The notes beneath the pieces were generated by a model that saw nothing but the letters and a program-made list of their open reading frames with translations, was not told the origin of the DNA and did not search any database. Of a DNA stretch of 23,690 nucleotides, positions 5,476 through 13,003 are shown in pieces. The position numbers and the translations under genes were made by a program. The number at the start of each line of letters is the position of its first letter. Position 1 is the stretch's first letter. The stretch comes from Bacteroidales bacterium UBA1208 (lineage in GTDB: Bacteria > Bacteroidota > Bacteroidia > Bacteroidales > P3): positions 3,943 through 27,632 of the forward strand of contig DBXQ01000097.1 in the NCBI GenBank assembly GCA_002309955.1. Reading direction: 5' to 3'.

Positions 5476-6189
5476 ATGAATGAATTGATGAATGCCATCA
5501 TGGCACGTGCCGACGAAGTTCAGGCGGAAAACCTCTCCCGTTTCTTCAAGACGGGTGCGGGACAGTATGGCGAGGGCGACCGTTTTCTTGGCCTCAAGGT
5601 GCCTGTCACCCGCTCTGTGGTGAAGGAACACTGGAAAGAGTGCAGCTGGGATGACCTTGCGGAGTGTCTGGCTTCGGAGTGGCACGAAGTGCGGCTGGCT
5701 GGCCTGCTGGCCTTGGTCCAGCGTTTTCATCACGCCAAGAAAGACCCCGCCGAACAGCAGAGGTGTGTGGATTACTACCTCGCCCACCTTTCGGCAGTGA
5801 ACAACTGGGATCTCGTCGACCTCTCGTGCTATGAAATCCTCGGCACCTGGTACCTGACGCACGACGCATCCCCGCTCTACACCCTTGCCCGTGAGGGACG
5901 CACCATTTGGGAGCAACGTATCGGGATGGTGAGCACAATGCAGTTCCTCCGTCACGGGCGCTTGGACGACACTTATGCCATTGCCGACATACTGTTGCAC
6001 CACCCGCACGACCTTATCCACAAGGCCGTGGGTTGGCTGTTGCGCGAAGCCGGCAAGCGTGACGAAGCCCGTCTGCGCCAATTCCTTGCGCCGCGCTACC
6101 AAACCATGCCCCGCACTATGTTGCGCTACGCCATCGAGAAATTCCCTGCCGCCGACCGCATGGCCTATTTGAAAAACGAAATACGATAA
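5476..6189 (+). CDS. AlkD-like DNA alkylation repair protein (HEAT-like DNA glycosylase)
   Basis: 237 residues, about the usual length of the family. These enzymes use an all-helical HEAT-like superhelix to excise N3- and N7-alkylated purines. Recognisable features are the N-terminal FFKTGAGQYGEGDRFLGLKVPV (the conserved segment that precedes the first repeat), EWHEVRLAGLLALV, the core NNWDLVDLSCYEILG with Trp and Asp in the DNA-facing groove (W113 and D114), and WEQRIGMVSTMQFLRHG. The C-terminal helices (HKAVGWLLREAGKRD; MPRTMLRYAIEKF) complete the fold. The gene is GC-richer than the ATPase before it and marks the return to core-like sequence. Family call secure; substrate range not predictable from sequence. 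Confidence 0.93.
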   Translation: MNELMNAIMARADEVQAENLSRFFKTGAGQYGEGDRFLGLKVPVTRSVVKEHWKECSWDDLAECLASEWHEVRLAGLLALVQRFHHAKKDPAEQQRCVDYYLAHLSAVNNWDLVDLSCYEILGTWYLTHDASPLYTLAREGRTIWEQRIGMVSTMQFLRHGRLDDTYAIADILLHHPHDLIHKAVGWLLREAGKRDEARLRQFLAPRYQTMPRTMLRYAIEKFPAADRMAYLKNEIR

Positions 6190-6298
6190 TTGCGACGACG
6201 CAGCCTAAAGGATTCTCCCTACCCGGAAAGACGGTTCTTCCATGGCTCGTTGCAGGCCACTTGTCGTATCGTTATTGTATCATTTCTCCTTTTCTAAT

Positions 6299-6330
6299 GG
6301 GAGAACGATGGGAGAACGATGGGAGAACGA
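6299..6330 (+). repeat. 11-bp tandem repeat, three copies
   Basis: GGGAGAACGAT is repeated head to tail at 6299, 6310 and 6321, with the last copy one base short. The copies are identical, suggesting recent slippage and possible length variation between strains. Confidence 0.85.
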
Positions 6331-6340
6331 GCGAAGAAAG

Positions 6341-6447
6341 GATTACGTTAATTCGTGAATTTTTTGAATTCGTCAATTCGTTAATTTGTGAATGTGTCGA
6401 TTCGTTAATCGATTTACACATTTACACATTAACACGTTCATTCATTG
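6341..6447 (-). repeat. 8-bp-periodic inverted-repeat array upstream of mrdA
   Basis: Octamer units run across the segment: AATTCGTG, AATTCGTC, AATTCGTT, AATTTGTG on one side; GTTAATCGATT in the centre; then ACACATTT, ACACATTA, ACACGTTC. Read on the minus strand it has the same order as the arrays at 9694 and 12464: GTGTAAAT-type units, an ATCGATTAAC centre, then ATTCACGA-type units and a GAATTCAAAA-like stretch. Confidence 0.7.
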
Positions 6448-6499
6448 TGGATCGTTGTTGCTTTGCATAACATTGATTGCCGTACGTAAGAAACGAAAA

Positions 6500-6530
6500 T
6501 CTGCAAATTGGATTTTTTTTTGTATTTTTG
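6500..6530 (+). promoter_or_regulatory. Promoter of mrdA-rodA
   Basis: The -7 element TATTTTTG (6523-6530) fits TAnnTTTG. A one-mismatch -33 (TCTG, 6500-6503) lies 19 nt upstream. The predicted start site near 6537 leaves a short leader before the ATG at 6554. Confidence 0.6.
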
Positions 6531-6553
6531 CAAGTTAATTTGACTGACAGAAT

Positions 6554-8404
6554 ATGTCCAACAAGTATACTCATCGCAGTGGCATAGTGAAGATTATCTT
6601 CTTGGCAATCGGAGTGGTTTTCGTGCTCCGTCTGTCGATGTTGCAGCTGTTTGACAAGGAGTATAAGGAAAAGGCCAAGAATCAGTCGCTCCGCAACATT
6701 ACCCAATATCCGGCTCGCGGCTTGATGTACGACCGCAACGGCAAACTGCTGGTGTACAACGAGGCGGTGTACGACCTGATGGTCATCCCCCGTATGGTTA
6801 AGGATTTGGACACTAATTTCTTCTGCCGTTCGGTGGGTATCACACGTCAGGAATTCAACAGCCGCATGGAGAAGGCATACACCTATTCGCCCTATTCGGC
6901 TTCGATATTCATGAAACAGATCTCGAAAGAAGATTTTGGCCGATGGGAGAATGTCCTTTATAAGTTCAAAGGCTTTTACATTTCGAAGCGTACCCTTCGC
7001 ATTTACGACAGGCCTATTGCAGCCCATGTGTTGGGGTATGTGGGAGAGGTGAATGAACGCGATTTGGAGCAGAACCCCTACTACAAGCGCGGCGATTATA
7101 TTGGCAAGAGTGGTCTCGAGGCCTCGTATGAGGAGGAGTTGCGCGGGGTGAAAGGCAAGAAAATCATGCAGGTGGATGTGCACAACCGCGAGGTTGGCGC
7201 CTATATGCACGGGCAGATGGACACCATGCCCACGGAGGGCATGAATCTCTACACCACCATTGATGCCGAACTGCAGGAGTATGCCGAAAAGGTGATGGCC
7301 AACAAGCGTGGATGCATTGTGGCCATAGAGCCGTCGACAGGTGAGGTGCTTACCCTGCTTTCGGCGCCATGCTATGACCCCAACCTGTTGGTGGGCAGGA
7401 TTCGCGGCGAGAACTTCAAAAGGCTGAACAGCGACATATCCAAACCTCTCTTCAACCGAGCTTTGCAGGCGCAGTATCCTCCGGGCTCCATCTTCAAGGT
7501 GGCACAGGCTATGATTGCCTTGCATCTGGGTGTCATTACTCCGGGGACGGGCTTTGTGTGCGACAAGGTGATAGGGTGCCACAACCACCCCAGTGCCCGC
7601 AGTGTGCAGGAGGCCATCAAGATGTCGTGCAACCCTTATTTCTACTACACCTATCGCCGTGTGATACAGCAGGGCAAGTTCAAGAACATATACAAGGACA
7701 GCCAGTATGGTCTCACCGTGTGGCACGATTACATGAACCGTTTCGGATTCGGCTACCGATTGCCTATCGACCTGCCCAACGTGAAGAAAGGCAACATCCC
7801 CGATACCGCTTTCTACAACAAGTGGTACGGTCGCGAACGGTGGGCTTTCACTACTATCTATTCCAACAGTATAGGCCAGGGCGAGGTGGAAGTGGTGCCG
7901 TTGCAGATGGCCAATCTGGCTTGCATTGTGGCCAATAGGGGTTATTTCTACACACCTCATTTGGTGCGGTACTACGGCCCCGACTCGACCCGCAACCCTG
8001 AGTTTTACGAGAAACACGAAACGGGCATAGAGCGCGAGTATTTCGACATTGCGGCAAGGGGCATGTACGATGTGGTGCACGGTGCGGGAGGCACGGCTCA
8101 TAAGGCCGACATCCCCGACATCGATGTGTGCGGCAAGACGGGCACTGCCGAGAACTATGGCAACGACCATTCCGTCTTCATTGCCTTTGCGCCCAAGGAC
8201 AAGCCGCAGATTGCCGTGGCAGTGTATGTGGAGAATGCCCAGGGCGGCGGCGGCACATGGGCGGCGCCTATTGCCAGCTTGATTATTGAGAAGTATATCC
8301 GTGGCGAGGTGAAGCGCAAGGATATGGAGAAATACTACACCGAAATCAATCCCTGCCAGAAACTGCCGTTGACCCGCAGGATTAAGAAACCCAAAAAGAG
8401 ATGA
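6554..8404 (+). CDS. mrdA: Penicillin-binding protein 2, class B transpeptidase of the elongasome
   Basis: 616 residues, normal for PBP2. An N-terminal membrane anchor (residues about 10-28, IVKIIFLAIGVVFVLRLSML) is followed by the pedestal domain (YPARGLMYDRNGKLLVYNEAVYDL; GYVGEVNERDLE; GKSGLEASYEEELRG) and the transpeptidase domain. The three active-site motifs are present: S312-IF-K315, S358-C-N360 and K528-T-G530. It cross-links peptidoglycan during side-wall synthesis, together with the RodA glycosyltransferase encoded immediately downstream. Its stop codon overlaps the rodA start (ATGA), implying translational coupling. The pair is not preceded by mreBCD here, although that order is common in Bacteroidetes; the upstream gene is the DNA glycosylase. 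Identification secure. Confidence 0.97.
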   Translation: MSNKYTHRSGIVKIIFLAIGVVFVLRLSMLQLFDKEYKEKAKNQSLRNITQYPARGLMYDRNGKLLVYNEAVYDLMVIPRMVKDLDTNFFCRSVGITRQEFNSRMEKAYTYSPYSASIFMKQISKEDFGRWENVLYKFKGFYISKRTLRIYDRPIAAHVLGYVGEVNERDLEQNPYYKRGDYIGKSGLEASYEEELRGVKGKKIMQVDVHNREVGAYMHGQMDTMPTEGMNLYTTIDAELQEYAEKVMANKRGCIVAIEPSTGEVLTLLSAPCYDPNLLVGRIRGENFKRLNSDISKPLFNRALQAQYPPGSIFKVAQAMIALHLGVITPGTGFVCDKVIGCHNHPSARSVQEAIKMSCNPYFYYTYRRVIQQGKFKNIYKDSQYGLTVWHDYMNRFGFGYRLPIDLPNVKKGNIPDTAFYNKWYGRERWAFTTIYSNSIGQGEVEVVPLQMANLACIVANRGYFYTPHLVRYYGPDSTRNPEFYEKHETGIEREYFDIAARGMYDVVHGAGGTAHKADIPDIDVCGKTGTAENYGNDHSVFIAFAPKDKPQIAVAVYVENAQGGGGTWAAPIASLIIEKYIRGEVKRKDMEKYYTEINPCQKLPLTRRIKKPKKR

Positions 8405-9678
8405 TGAATAACAACCGAATGCAGGCCACAGAGAAGAAACGCTACGACTGGGTGCCCATAATGCTTTATCTGGGTATCGTGTTGTTCGGCTGGCTGAACA
8501 TCTATGCTGCCTGCTACGACGAGAACCATGCGCAGGTGTTTGATTTCTCGCGCCAGCATGGCAAGCAACTGCTGTGGATGGGTGTCGCCTTTGTGGTGGC
8601 CGTGTGTGTGCTGCTTATCCATCCGCGCTCTTTCTCAAACGGTTCGTATATCATTTATGGGGTGGTGCTGGTGTTGCTGGTGGCCACGCTTTTTATTGGC
8701 ACAGTGACTAACGGCGGCCAGTCGTGGATAGATTTCGGTGCCTTTAAGTTCCAGCCGTCGGAATTTGCCAAATTTGCCACGGCTTTGGCTTTGGCCAAGT
8801 ATATAAGTGCCATCGACATTGATTTGACTTTGCCGCGGACCCGTATCACCTTGGCACTGATGGTACTGGTGCCTGCAGGCCTCATCCTGTTGCAGCATGA
8901 CACAGGTTCCGCCCTTGTTTTTCTGGCATTTTTGCTGCCCTTCTTTCGCGAAGGTTTGTCGCACTATATCCTGCTTGTGGGGTTGCTGGCCATAGTCCTG
9001 TTTGTGTCGGCCTTGCTTATCAATAAATACCTGTTGATGGGTATTCTTTTGGCCATTTGCCTGCTGTATCTTTTTGTGTGGCTCTCCAAGCGCACGTCAA
9101 AAAACTACTGGCACACGGCAGCGTTCTTTGTGGTTTGTTGTCTTTTCACCCTATCGGTCGACTTTACTTTCGAGAACATACTCGAGACCCACCAGCGCAA
9201 TCGTATCTATGTCCTGTTGGGAAAGGTGGAAGACCCTCGCGGTGTGGGCTATAATGTGGACCAGGCCAAAATTGCCATCGGCTCGGGCGGACTGGTGGGG
9301 AAGGGGTTCCTCAACGGGACTATCACCAAAGCGGACTTTGTGCCCGAACAGGAGACAGACTTTATTTTCTGCACTGTCGGTGAGGAATGGGGTTTTGTGG
9401 GGAGTGTCCTGCTTATAGCCGCCTATGTGTGGCTGCTGGTATACCTTGTCGGTATGGCTGAGCGACAACGGTCGGTCTTCTCGCGGTTTTATGGCTATTG
9501 TGTTGCCTCCATCCTGTTCTTTCACTTTGCTGTCAACATTGGCATGGTGCTGGGGCTTGTACCGGTAATCGGCATACCGCTTCCATTCTTCAGCTATGGC
9601 GGTTCCTCCCTCATTGCTTTCACCCTGCTACTTTTTATCTTCATCCGCCAGGATGCCGACCGCAATGCACTGATTTAG
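8401..9678 (+). CDS. rodA: RodA, SEDS-family peptidoglycan glycosyltransferase
   Basis: 425 residues and multi-spanning, with about ten hydrophobic segments (e.g. VPIMLYLGIVLFGWLNIYA; GVAFVVAVCVLLI). SEDS hallmarks are present: FKFQPSEFAKF, HQRNRIYVLLGKVEDPRGVGYN, AIGSGGLVGKGFL, VPEQETDFIFCTVGEEWGFVG (containing the conserved Asp of the catalytic loop) and GIPLPFFSYGGSSL. It polymerises lipid II into glycan strands in complex with PBP2. The start overlaps the mrdA stop; the second Met gives an almost identical protein. The coding strand here is G+T-rich, as is common for membrane proteins. An octamer repeat array follows shortly after the stop. Identification secure. Confidence 0.97.
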   Translation: MMNNNRMQATEKKRYDWVPIMLYLGIVLFGWLNIYAACYDENHAQVFDFSRQHGKQLLWMGVAFVVAVCVLLIHPRSFSNGSYIIYGVVLVLLVATLFIGTVTNGGQSWIDFGAFKFQPSEFAKFATALALAKYISAIDIDLTLPRTRITLALMVLVPAGLILLQHDTGSALVFLAFLLPFFREGLSHYILLVGLLAIVLFVSALLINKYLLMGILLAICLLYLFVWLSKRTSKNYWHTAAFFVVCCLFTLSVDFTFENILETHQRNRIYVLLGKVEDPRGVGYNVDQAKIAIGSGGLVGKGFLNGTITKADFVPEQETDFIFCTVGEEWGFVGSVLLIAAYVWLLVYLVGMAERQRSVFSRFYGYCVASILFFHFAVNIGMVLGLVPVIGIPLPFFSYGGSSLIAFTLLLFIFIRQDADRNALI

Positions 9679-9693
9679 TTATGAATTAATAAT

Positions 9694-9816
9694 AAGAATG
9701 AATGTTAATGAATGTGTTAACGTGTTAATGTGGGAATGTGTTAATGAGTAAACGTGTGAATGTGTGAATCGATTAACGAATTCAAAAGATTAACGAATTA
9801 ACGTATTCAAGAAGAT
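9694..9816 (+). repeat. 8-bp-periodic inverted-repeat array between rodA and clpX
   Basis: Left-arm units include GTTAACGT, GTTAATGT, GGGAATGT, GTTAATGA, GTAAACGT, GTGAATGT, GTGAATCG. The centre is ATCGATTAACG. Right-arm units are ATTCAAAAG, ATTAACGA, ATTAACGT, ATTCAAGA. The array occupies most of the rodA-clpX spacer and ends 13 nt before the clpX ATG. Confidence 0.75.
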
Positions 9817-9829
9817 AAAAACTGAGACA

Positions 9830-11089
9830 ATGGCTAAAAAAACTACTGAACAACGTATCTGCTCATTTTGTGGCCGTCCAGAGTCGCAGGCCGCTATGAT
9901 GTTTGCCGGCATGGGAGGCAGCAGCATCTGCGATTCGTGTGTGGAACAGGCATACGGCATACTGCACGAAAAAATGCACAAACCACAGGCAGCCGGCAAT
10001 CCGCTTGCCCAGCTTACAGAGATACCCACTCCTGCCGAAATCAAGAAGCATTTAGACCAATACGTCATCGGGCAGGAGGATGCAAAACGAGCCCTCTCTG
10101 TGGCGGTGTATAATCACTATAAACGCATCAAATATTCAGACGGAGAGCATGGTGCGGACGATGTGGAGATTGAGAAGTCGAACATCATCATCGTGGGTGA
10201 GACCGGCACGGGGAAAACCCTTCTGGCACGAACCATTGCACGGGTGCTGGATGTGCCTTTCTGCATAGCTGACGCCACTACGCTTACCGAGGCCGGTTAT
10301 GTGGGCGACGATGTGGAGAACGTGTTGGTGCGTCTGCTTCAAGCTGCCGACTACAATGTGGCTGCCGCCGAACGGGGCATCGTCTTCATCGACGAGATAG
10401 ACAAGATTGCCCGCAAGAGCGACAACCCCTCCATCACCCGCGATGTGTCGGGAGAGGGAGTGCAGCAGGCCATGCTCAAACTGTTGGAAGGTGCTGTGGT
10501 CAATGTGCCTCCTCAAGGGGGACGCAAACATCCTGAGCAACCCATGATACAGGTCAACACACGCAATATACTCTTTATTGCCGGTGGTGCCTTCGACGGT
10601 ATAGAACGTGCTATCGCCTCCCGTCTCAAATCGAACGTTATCGGCTACAACGGAACGACAACCCGTCGCGAATTGGATCGCCACAACATGCTAAAGTATA
10701 TCCTTCCGATGGACTTGAAGCATTTCGGGCTTATTCCCGAGTTGGTCGGTCGTTTCCCCATGCTCACCCATCTGCAGCCCTTGGACGCTGACGCCCTGCA
10801 CCGCATACTCACCGAACCCCGCAATGCCCTTGTCAAACAATATCAAGCCCTTTTCAAGATGGATGGCATAGAATTGGTGTTCGACCCCGAAGCACTGCAG
10901 GCAGTTGTTGACACCGCCGTGCATTACAAGTTGGGAGCACGCGGACTGCGCTCTATCATGGAAAGCATCATGACAGACTACATGTTCGATCTCCCCCATA
11001 TGCAAAAGGGTTCCGAACTCCACATTACGGGACAGATGGCCCACGATAAAATCAACAACGCAAATATAAACATATCATTATTACAATAA
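9830..11089 (+). CDS. clpX: ClpX, ATPase subunit of the ClpXP protease
   Basis: 419 residues, full length. The N-terminal C4 zinc-binding domain uses C11, C14, C34 and C37. The AAA+ core has Walker A GETGTGKT (123-130), the GYVG pore loop (156-159), Walker B GIVFIDEID (183-191), an RKH loop (232-234, GGRKHP) and sensor II in GARGLRSIMES. ClpX unfolds tagged proteins and feeds them to ClpP. At the position of the ClpP-docking IGF loop the sequence reads IGY (271-273), a conservative change. No clpP is adjacent, although a clpP-clpX order is common. The next gene begins 13 nt after the stop and may be co-transcribed. I found no TAnnTTTG element immediately upstream; the spacer is an octamer repeat array. 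Confidence 0.97.
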   Translation: MAKKTTEQRICSFCGRPESQAAMMFAGMGGSSICDSCVEQAYGILHEKMHKPQAAGNPLAQLTEIPTPAEIKKHLDQYVIGQEDAKRALSVAVYNHYKRIKYSDGEHGADDVEIEKSNIIIVGETGTGKTLLARTIARVLDVPFCIADATTLTEAGYVGDDVENVLVRLLQAADYNVAAAERGIVFIDEIDKIARKSDNPSITRDVSGEGVQQAMLKLLEGAVVNVPPQGGRKHPEQPMIQVNTRNILFIAGGAFDGIERAIASRLKSNVIGYNGTTTRRELDRHNMLKYILPMDLKHFGLIPELVGRFPMLTHLQPLDADALHRILTEPRNALVKQYQALFKMDGIELVFDPEALQAVVDTAVHYKLGARGLRSIMESIMTDYMFDLPHMQKGSELHITGQMAHDKINNANINISLLQ

Positions 11090-11102
11090 AAACTTCCAGA
11101 CT

Positions 11103-11822
11103 ATGAAAAAAGTATTTGTTTTAGTCCTCGTAATCACCCTGTTGGCAGGAGGCCTGCAAGCCCAGAAACGTGGCAACAACAAAGGTTCACGTAGTGTTCC
11201 CTCTTCAATGGTAAACGGCAAAAGTGACGAAGCGGGAGCCTTGTCCATTAAAGACATCCGTCAGCTGCCTCCCCCTGTGGCAGGGATGGAATCCACCCTC
11301 AAAGCAGCCTTGGAGCAGCGTCGCACCATTCGCACCATCCGTGAAGAAGAGATGCCCATAGACTTAGTCTCTTCCCTGCTGTGGAGCGCCTACGGCATCA
11401 ATCGCGAAGAACAAAACCTCAGAGTCGTTCCCTCGGCAGTCAATGTGCAGGAATTTGACATCTATCTTTTCGACCGACAGGGAATCTATCTCTACGATGC
11501 ACAGAAAAACATACTCAAAATGGTGTTGGAAGGCGACCATCGGGCAGAAATCAGCGGGCAGAAACATTTCGCCCAAGCCCCAGTATCCGTAGTCATAGTG
11601 GCCAACTACGACCGCATGACTGTGTTTAAGGATGAATCTGTGCGCGACTTCTACGCTGCCGTGGACTGTGGCTACGTCAGCCAGAACATATATCTCTTCT
11701 GCGCCTCGGCCAAACTGGCCACAGTGGCATGCGGAGCAATCAACCGCGATGAACTCACCAAGATGATGGGCATCAAGAACGGTAAACCCATGCTGGCACA
11801 CCCTGTTGGTTTTGGCGAGTAG
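11103..11822 (+). CDS. Exported SagB/ThcOx-type nitroreductase-fold protein
   Basis: 239 residues. A signal peptide (KKVFVLVLVITLLAGGLQA) is predicted to be cut between A20 and Q21. The mature part fits the nitroreductase/SagB family: the RRTIRTIREEEMPIDLVSSL segment (FMN-phosphate-contacting Arg region) is followed by LLWSAYGINR, then RVVPSAVNVQEFDIYLF, YDRM and the C-terminal CGYVSQNIYLFCASAKLATVACG helix that lines the flavin dimer interface. Proteins of this fold are usually FMN-dependent oxidoreductases. The exported location is typical of a Bacteroidetes subfamily, and the substrate is unknown. It follows clpX after 13 nt, so shares its transcript, with no obvious functional link. Family fairly secure; reaction unknown. 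Confidence 0.85.
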   Translation: MKKVFVLVLVITLLAGGLQAQKRGNNKGSRSVPSSMVNGKSDEAGALSIKDIRQLPPPVAGMESTLKAALEQRRTIRTIREEEMPIDLVSSLLWSAYGINREEQNLRVVPSAVNVQEFDIYLFDRQGIYLYDAQKNILKMVLEGDHRAEISGQKHFAQAPVSVVIVANYDRMTVFKDESVRDFYAAVDCGYVSQNIYLFCASAKLATVACGAINRDELTKMMGIKNGKPMLAHPVGFGE

Positions 11823-11823
11823 A

Positions 11824-11990
11824 GAACGTGTGAATGCGTGAATGTGTTAATTATTGCTTAAATGCTTGAATGTGTAAATGCTTGAGTAAAAAATACTCAA
11901 ACAATCATGCAATCAGACAATCAAGCAATTATACAATCAGACAATCAACAAATTCACGCATTCAAAAGATTCACGAAATAACGAATTCAA
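11824..11990 (+). repeat. 8-bp-periodic inverted-repeat array between the SagB-like gene and queD
   Basis: The longest copy, about 167 bp. Left-arm units: GTGAATGC, GTGAATGT, GTTAATTA, then TGCTTAAA/TGCTTGAA variants. The centre is a true hairpin, TTGAGTA (11882-11888), AAAAA, TACTCAA (11894-11900). The right arm has ACAATCAG/ACAATCAA units and then ATTCACGC, ATTCAAAAG, ATTCACGA, AATAACGA, ATTC. It begins just after the preceding stop codon and ends at the queD ATG. The TGCTTGAA and ACAATCAA unit types match those flanking the four-helix-bundle gene. Confidence 0.75.
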
Positions 11991-12458
11991 ATGCTTCTAC
12001 GCCTAACCAAACGATTCACATTCGAGATGGCGCATGCTTTGCCCCACTACCAAGGCAAGTGCCATAACATCCATGGCCATTCGTACAAGCTATATGTCAC
12101 CGTAGAGGGTACGACGGAATTCCAGGGTTGCAATGCAATAATTGGCACCCAAGCGGGTGACCCATCCCAAGGCATGGTGATAGACTTCAGCCAAATAAAA
12201 CAGATAGTCGAACAGCAAATCATATCCCCGTTTGACCATGCCTTGGTATTGCCCCGGGAGGGATCCGGCGACATTGGCTCCGTAACCACGTTGGGAGGTT
12301 ATCCCGCCAACTTGATAACGGTAGACTTCCAACCGACTACCGAAAACCTACTGCTGCATTTTGCCCGACTGCTGGACGGAAAACTACCCGAAGGCACACG
12401 ACTCCATTCGCTGAAACTCTACGAAACGGAATCCTCCTGTGCAGAACTGATACTATAA
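11991..12458 (+). CDS. queD: 6-pyruvoyl-tetrahydropterin synthase family protein, probably QueD (6-carboxy-tetrahydropterin synthase)
   Basis: 155 residues. The T-fold enzyme converts dihydroneopterin triphosphate to 6-carboxytetrahydropterin, the second step of queuosine/preQ1 synthesis. Zinc ligands are the His of FEMAHALPHY and the two His of HGHSYKLYVTVEG. The upstream GKCHNIHGH supplies the catalytic Cys. GMVIDFSQIKQIV, PFDHALVL (catalytic Asp-His) and TTENLLLHFARLL with final KLYETESSCAEL (substrate-binding Glu) are all present. The Bacteroidetes-type insert between strands (EFQGCNAIIGTQAGDPSQ) lengthens it relative to E. coli QueD. No other que genes are adjacent. The start codon sits at the very end of an octamer repeat array. 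Confidence 0.9.
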   Translation: MLLRLTKRFTFEMAHALPHYQGKCHNIHGHSYKLYVTVEGTTEFQGCNAIIGTQAGDPSQGMVIDFSQIKQIVEQQIISPFDHALVLPREGSGDIGSVTTLGGYPANLITVDFQPTTENLLLHFARLLDGKLPEGTRLHSLKLYETESSCAELIL

Positions 12459-12463
12459 GCAAC

Positions 12464-12547
12464 TTCAAAAATGTGTAAACGTGTGAATGTGTAAATGTGT
12501 AAATCGATTGATGAATTAGCACGTTCACGAATTCACGCATTCAAAAA
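12464..12547 (+). repeat. 8-bp-periodic inverted-repeat array after queD
   Basis: Left-arm units: GTGTAAAC, GTGTGAAT, GTGTAAAT, GTGTAAAT. The centre is CGATTGATGAAT. Right-arm units: CACGTTCACGA, ATTCACGC, ATTCAAAA. It fills the gap between convergent queD and the Rieske-like gene. The run of C after it (about 12550-12556) lies next to the Rieske-like stop codon. Confidence 0.7.
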
Positions 12548-12556
12548 AGCCCCCCC

Positions 12557-13003
12557 CTAATAATTGCTGATATACAGCATTACGCCGTCATAATAAGTGT
12601 TGTAGCGGTAAAGCGGACAGGAAGTAAGACTCCCGTCCAAAGGAAAGCCGTCGCCGAACGTGCTGAACTGCGACCCGCATTCCGGACACACAAGCACCAA
12701 ATTGCCATAACCTTTGTCCATCTCCAACCGCCCGTGGTCGTGAGGGCAAGTGCATTCATATGCAACAAACTCATTCCACCCTGTGCGTACCACAACTATA
12801 CCCTGATACCCTCCATACAAATACTCATACCCGCTCAGCGTGTTCAAACCGGGATAAAGAGGAGAATTAGGGTCAATCCGGCATGTCGCGTCCCCCACAG
12901 GCACATCGCAATAACGCTCCTTGTCGCACGAACCCAAGGCGGCAAAAACAATAAGCGCTGCAATCGTTGCGACAAGCCTACCGTTTTTGACCATAATCGC
13001 CAT
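12557..13003 (-). CDS. Rieske-like lipoprotein with altered cluster motif
   Basis: 148 residues. It has a hydrophobic N-terminus ending in a lipobox-like LGSC (C26), so probably a periplasm-facing lipoprotein. The C-terminal half resembles Rieske [2Fe-2S] domains: C86-P-H88 is the CxH box and C106-P-E-C109-G-S-Q-F is the second box. In classical Rieske proteins the second box is CxxH followed by GSxF; here the His position is Cys, giving one His and three Cys as potential ligands. It could hold a [2Fe-2S] cluster with 3Cys-1His ligation, bind zinc, or be a degenerate form. The start overlaps the 3' end of the glutaminyl cyclase gene by 26 nt, so the two are probably one operon. Fold call moderate; cofactor unknown. 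Confidence 0.75.
   Translation of the reverse strand: MAIMVKNGRLVATIAALIVFAALGSCDKERYCDVPVGDATCRIDPNSPLYPGLNTLSGYEYLYGGYQGIVVVRTGWNEFVAYECTCPHDHGRLEMDKGYGNLVLVCPECGSQFSTFGDGFPLDGSLTSCPLYRYNTYYDGVMLYISNY

Larger units (their letters stand above)
6190..6498. other. Spacer before mrdA: tandem repeat and 8-bp-periodic array
   Basis: No gene supported. It contains the 11-bp tandem repeat at 6299-6330 and the octamer array at 6341-6447. A long open frame on the opposite strand (6422-8170) covers the array and mrdA and is a shadow of mrdA. Confidence 0.55.

Noticed and set aside
6422..8170. 582-codon open frame on the minus strand
   Set aside because: Antisense to mrdA, starting inside it and ending in the repeat array; no recognisable domain, whereas the plus frame has all PBP2 motifs.
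9830..11089. IGY instead of IGF in the ClpP-docking loop of ClpX as a sign of lost ClpP interaction
   Set aside because: Phe to Tyr is conservative, and I cannot tell from one sequence whether it is normal for the lineage.
6341..12547. Short-period arrays as possible CRISPR
   Set aside because: Units are 8 bp, degenerate and directly adjacent without spacers; no cas genes are nearby.
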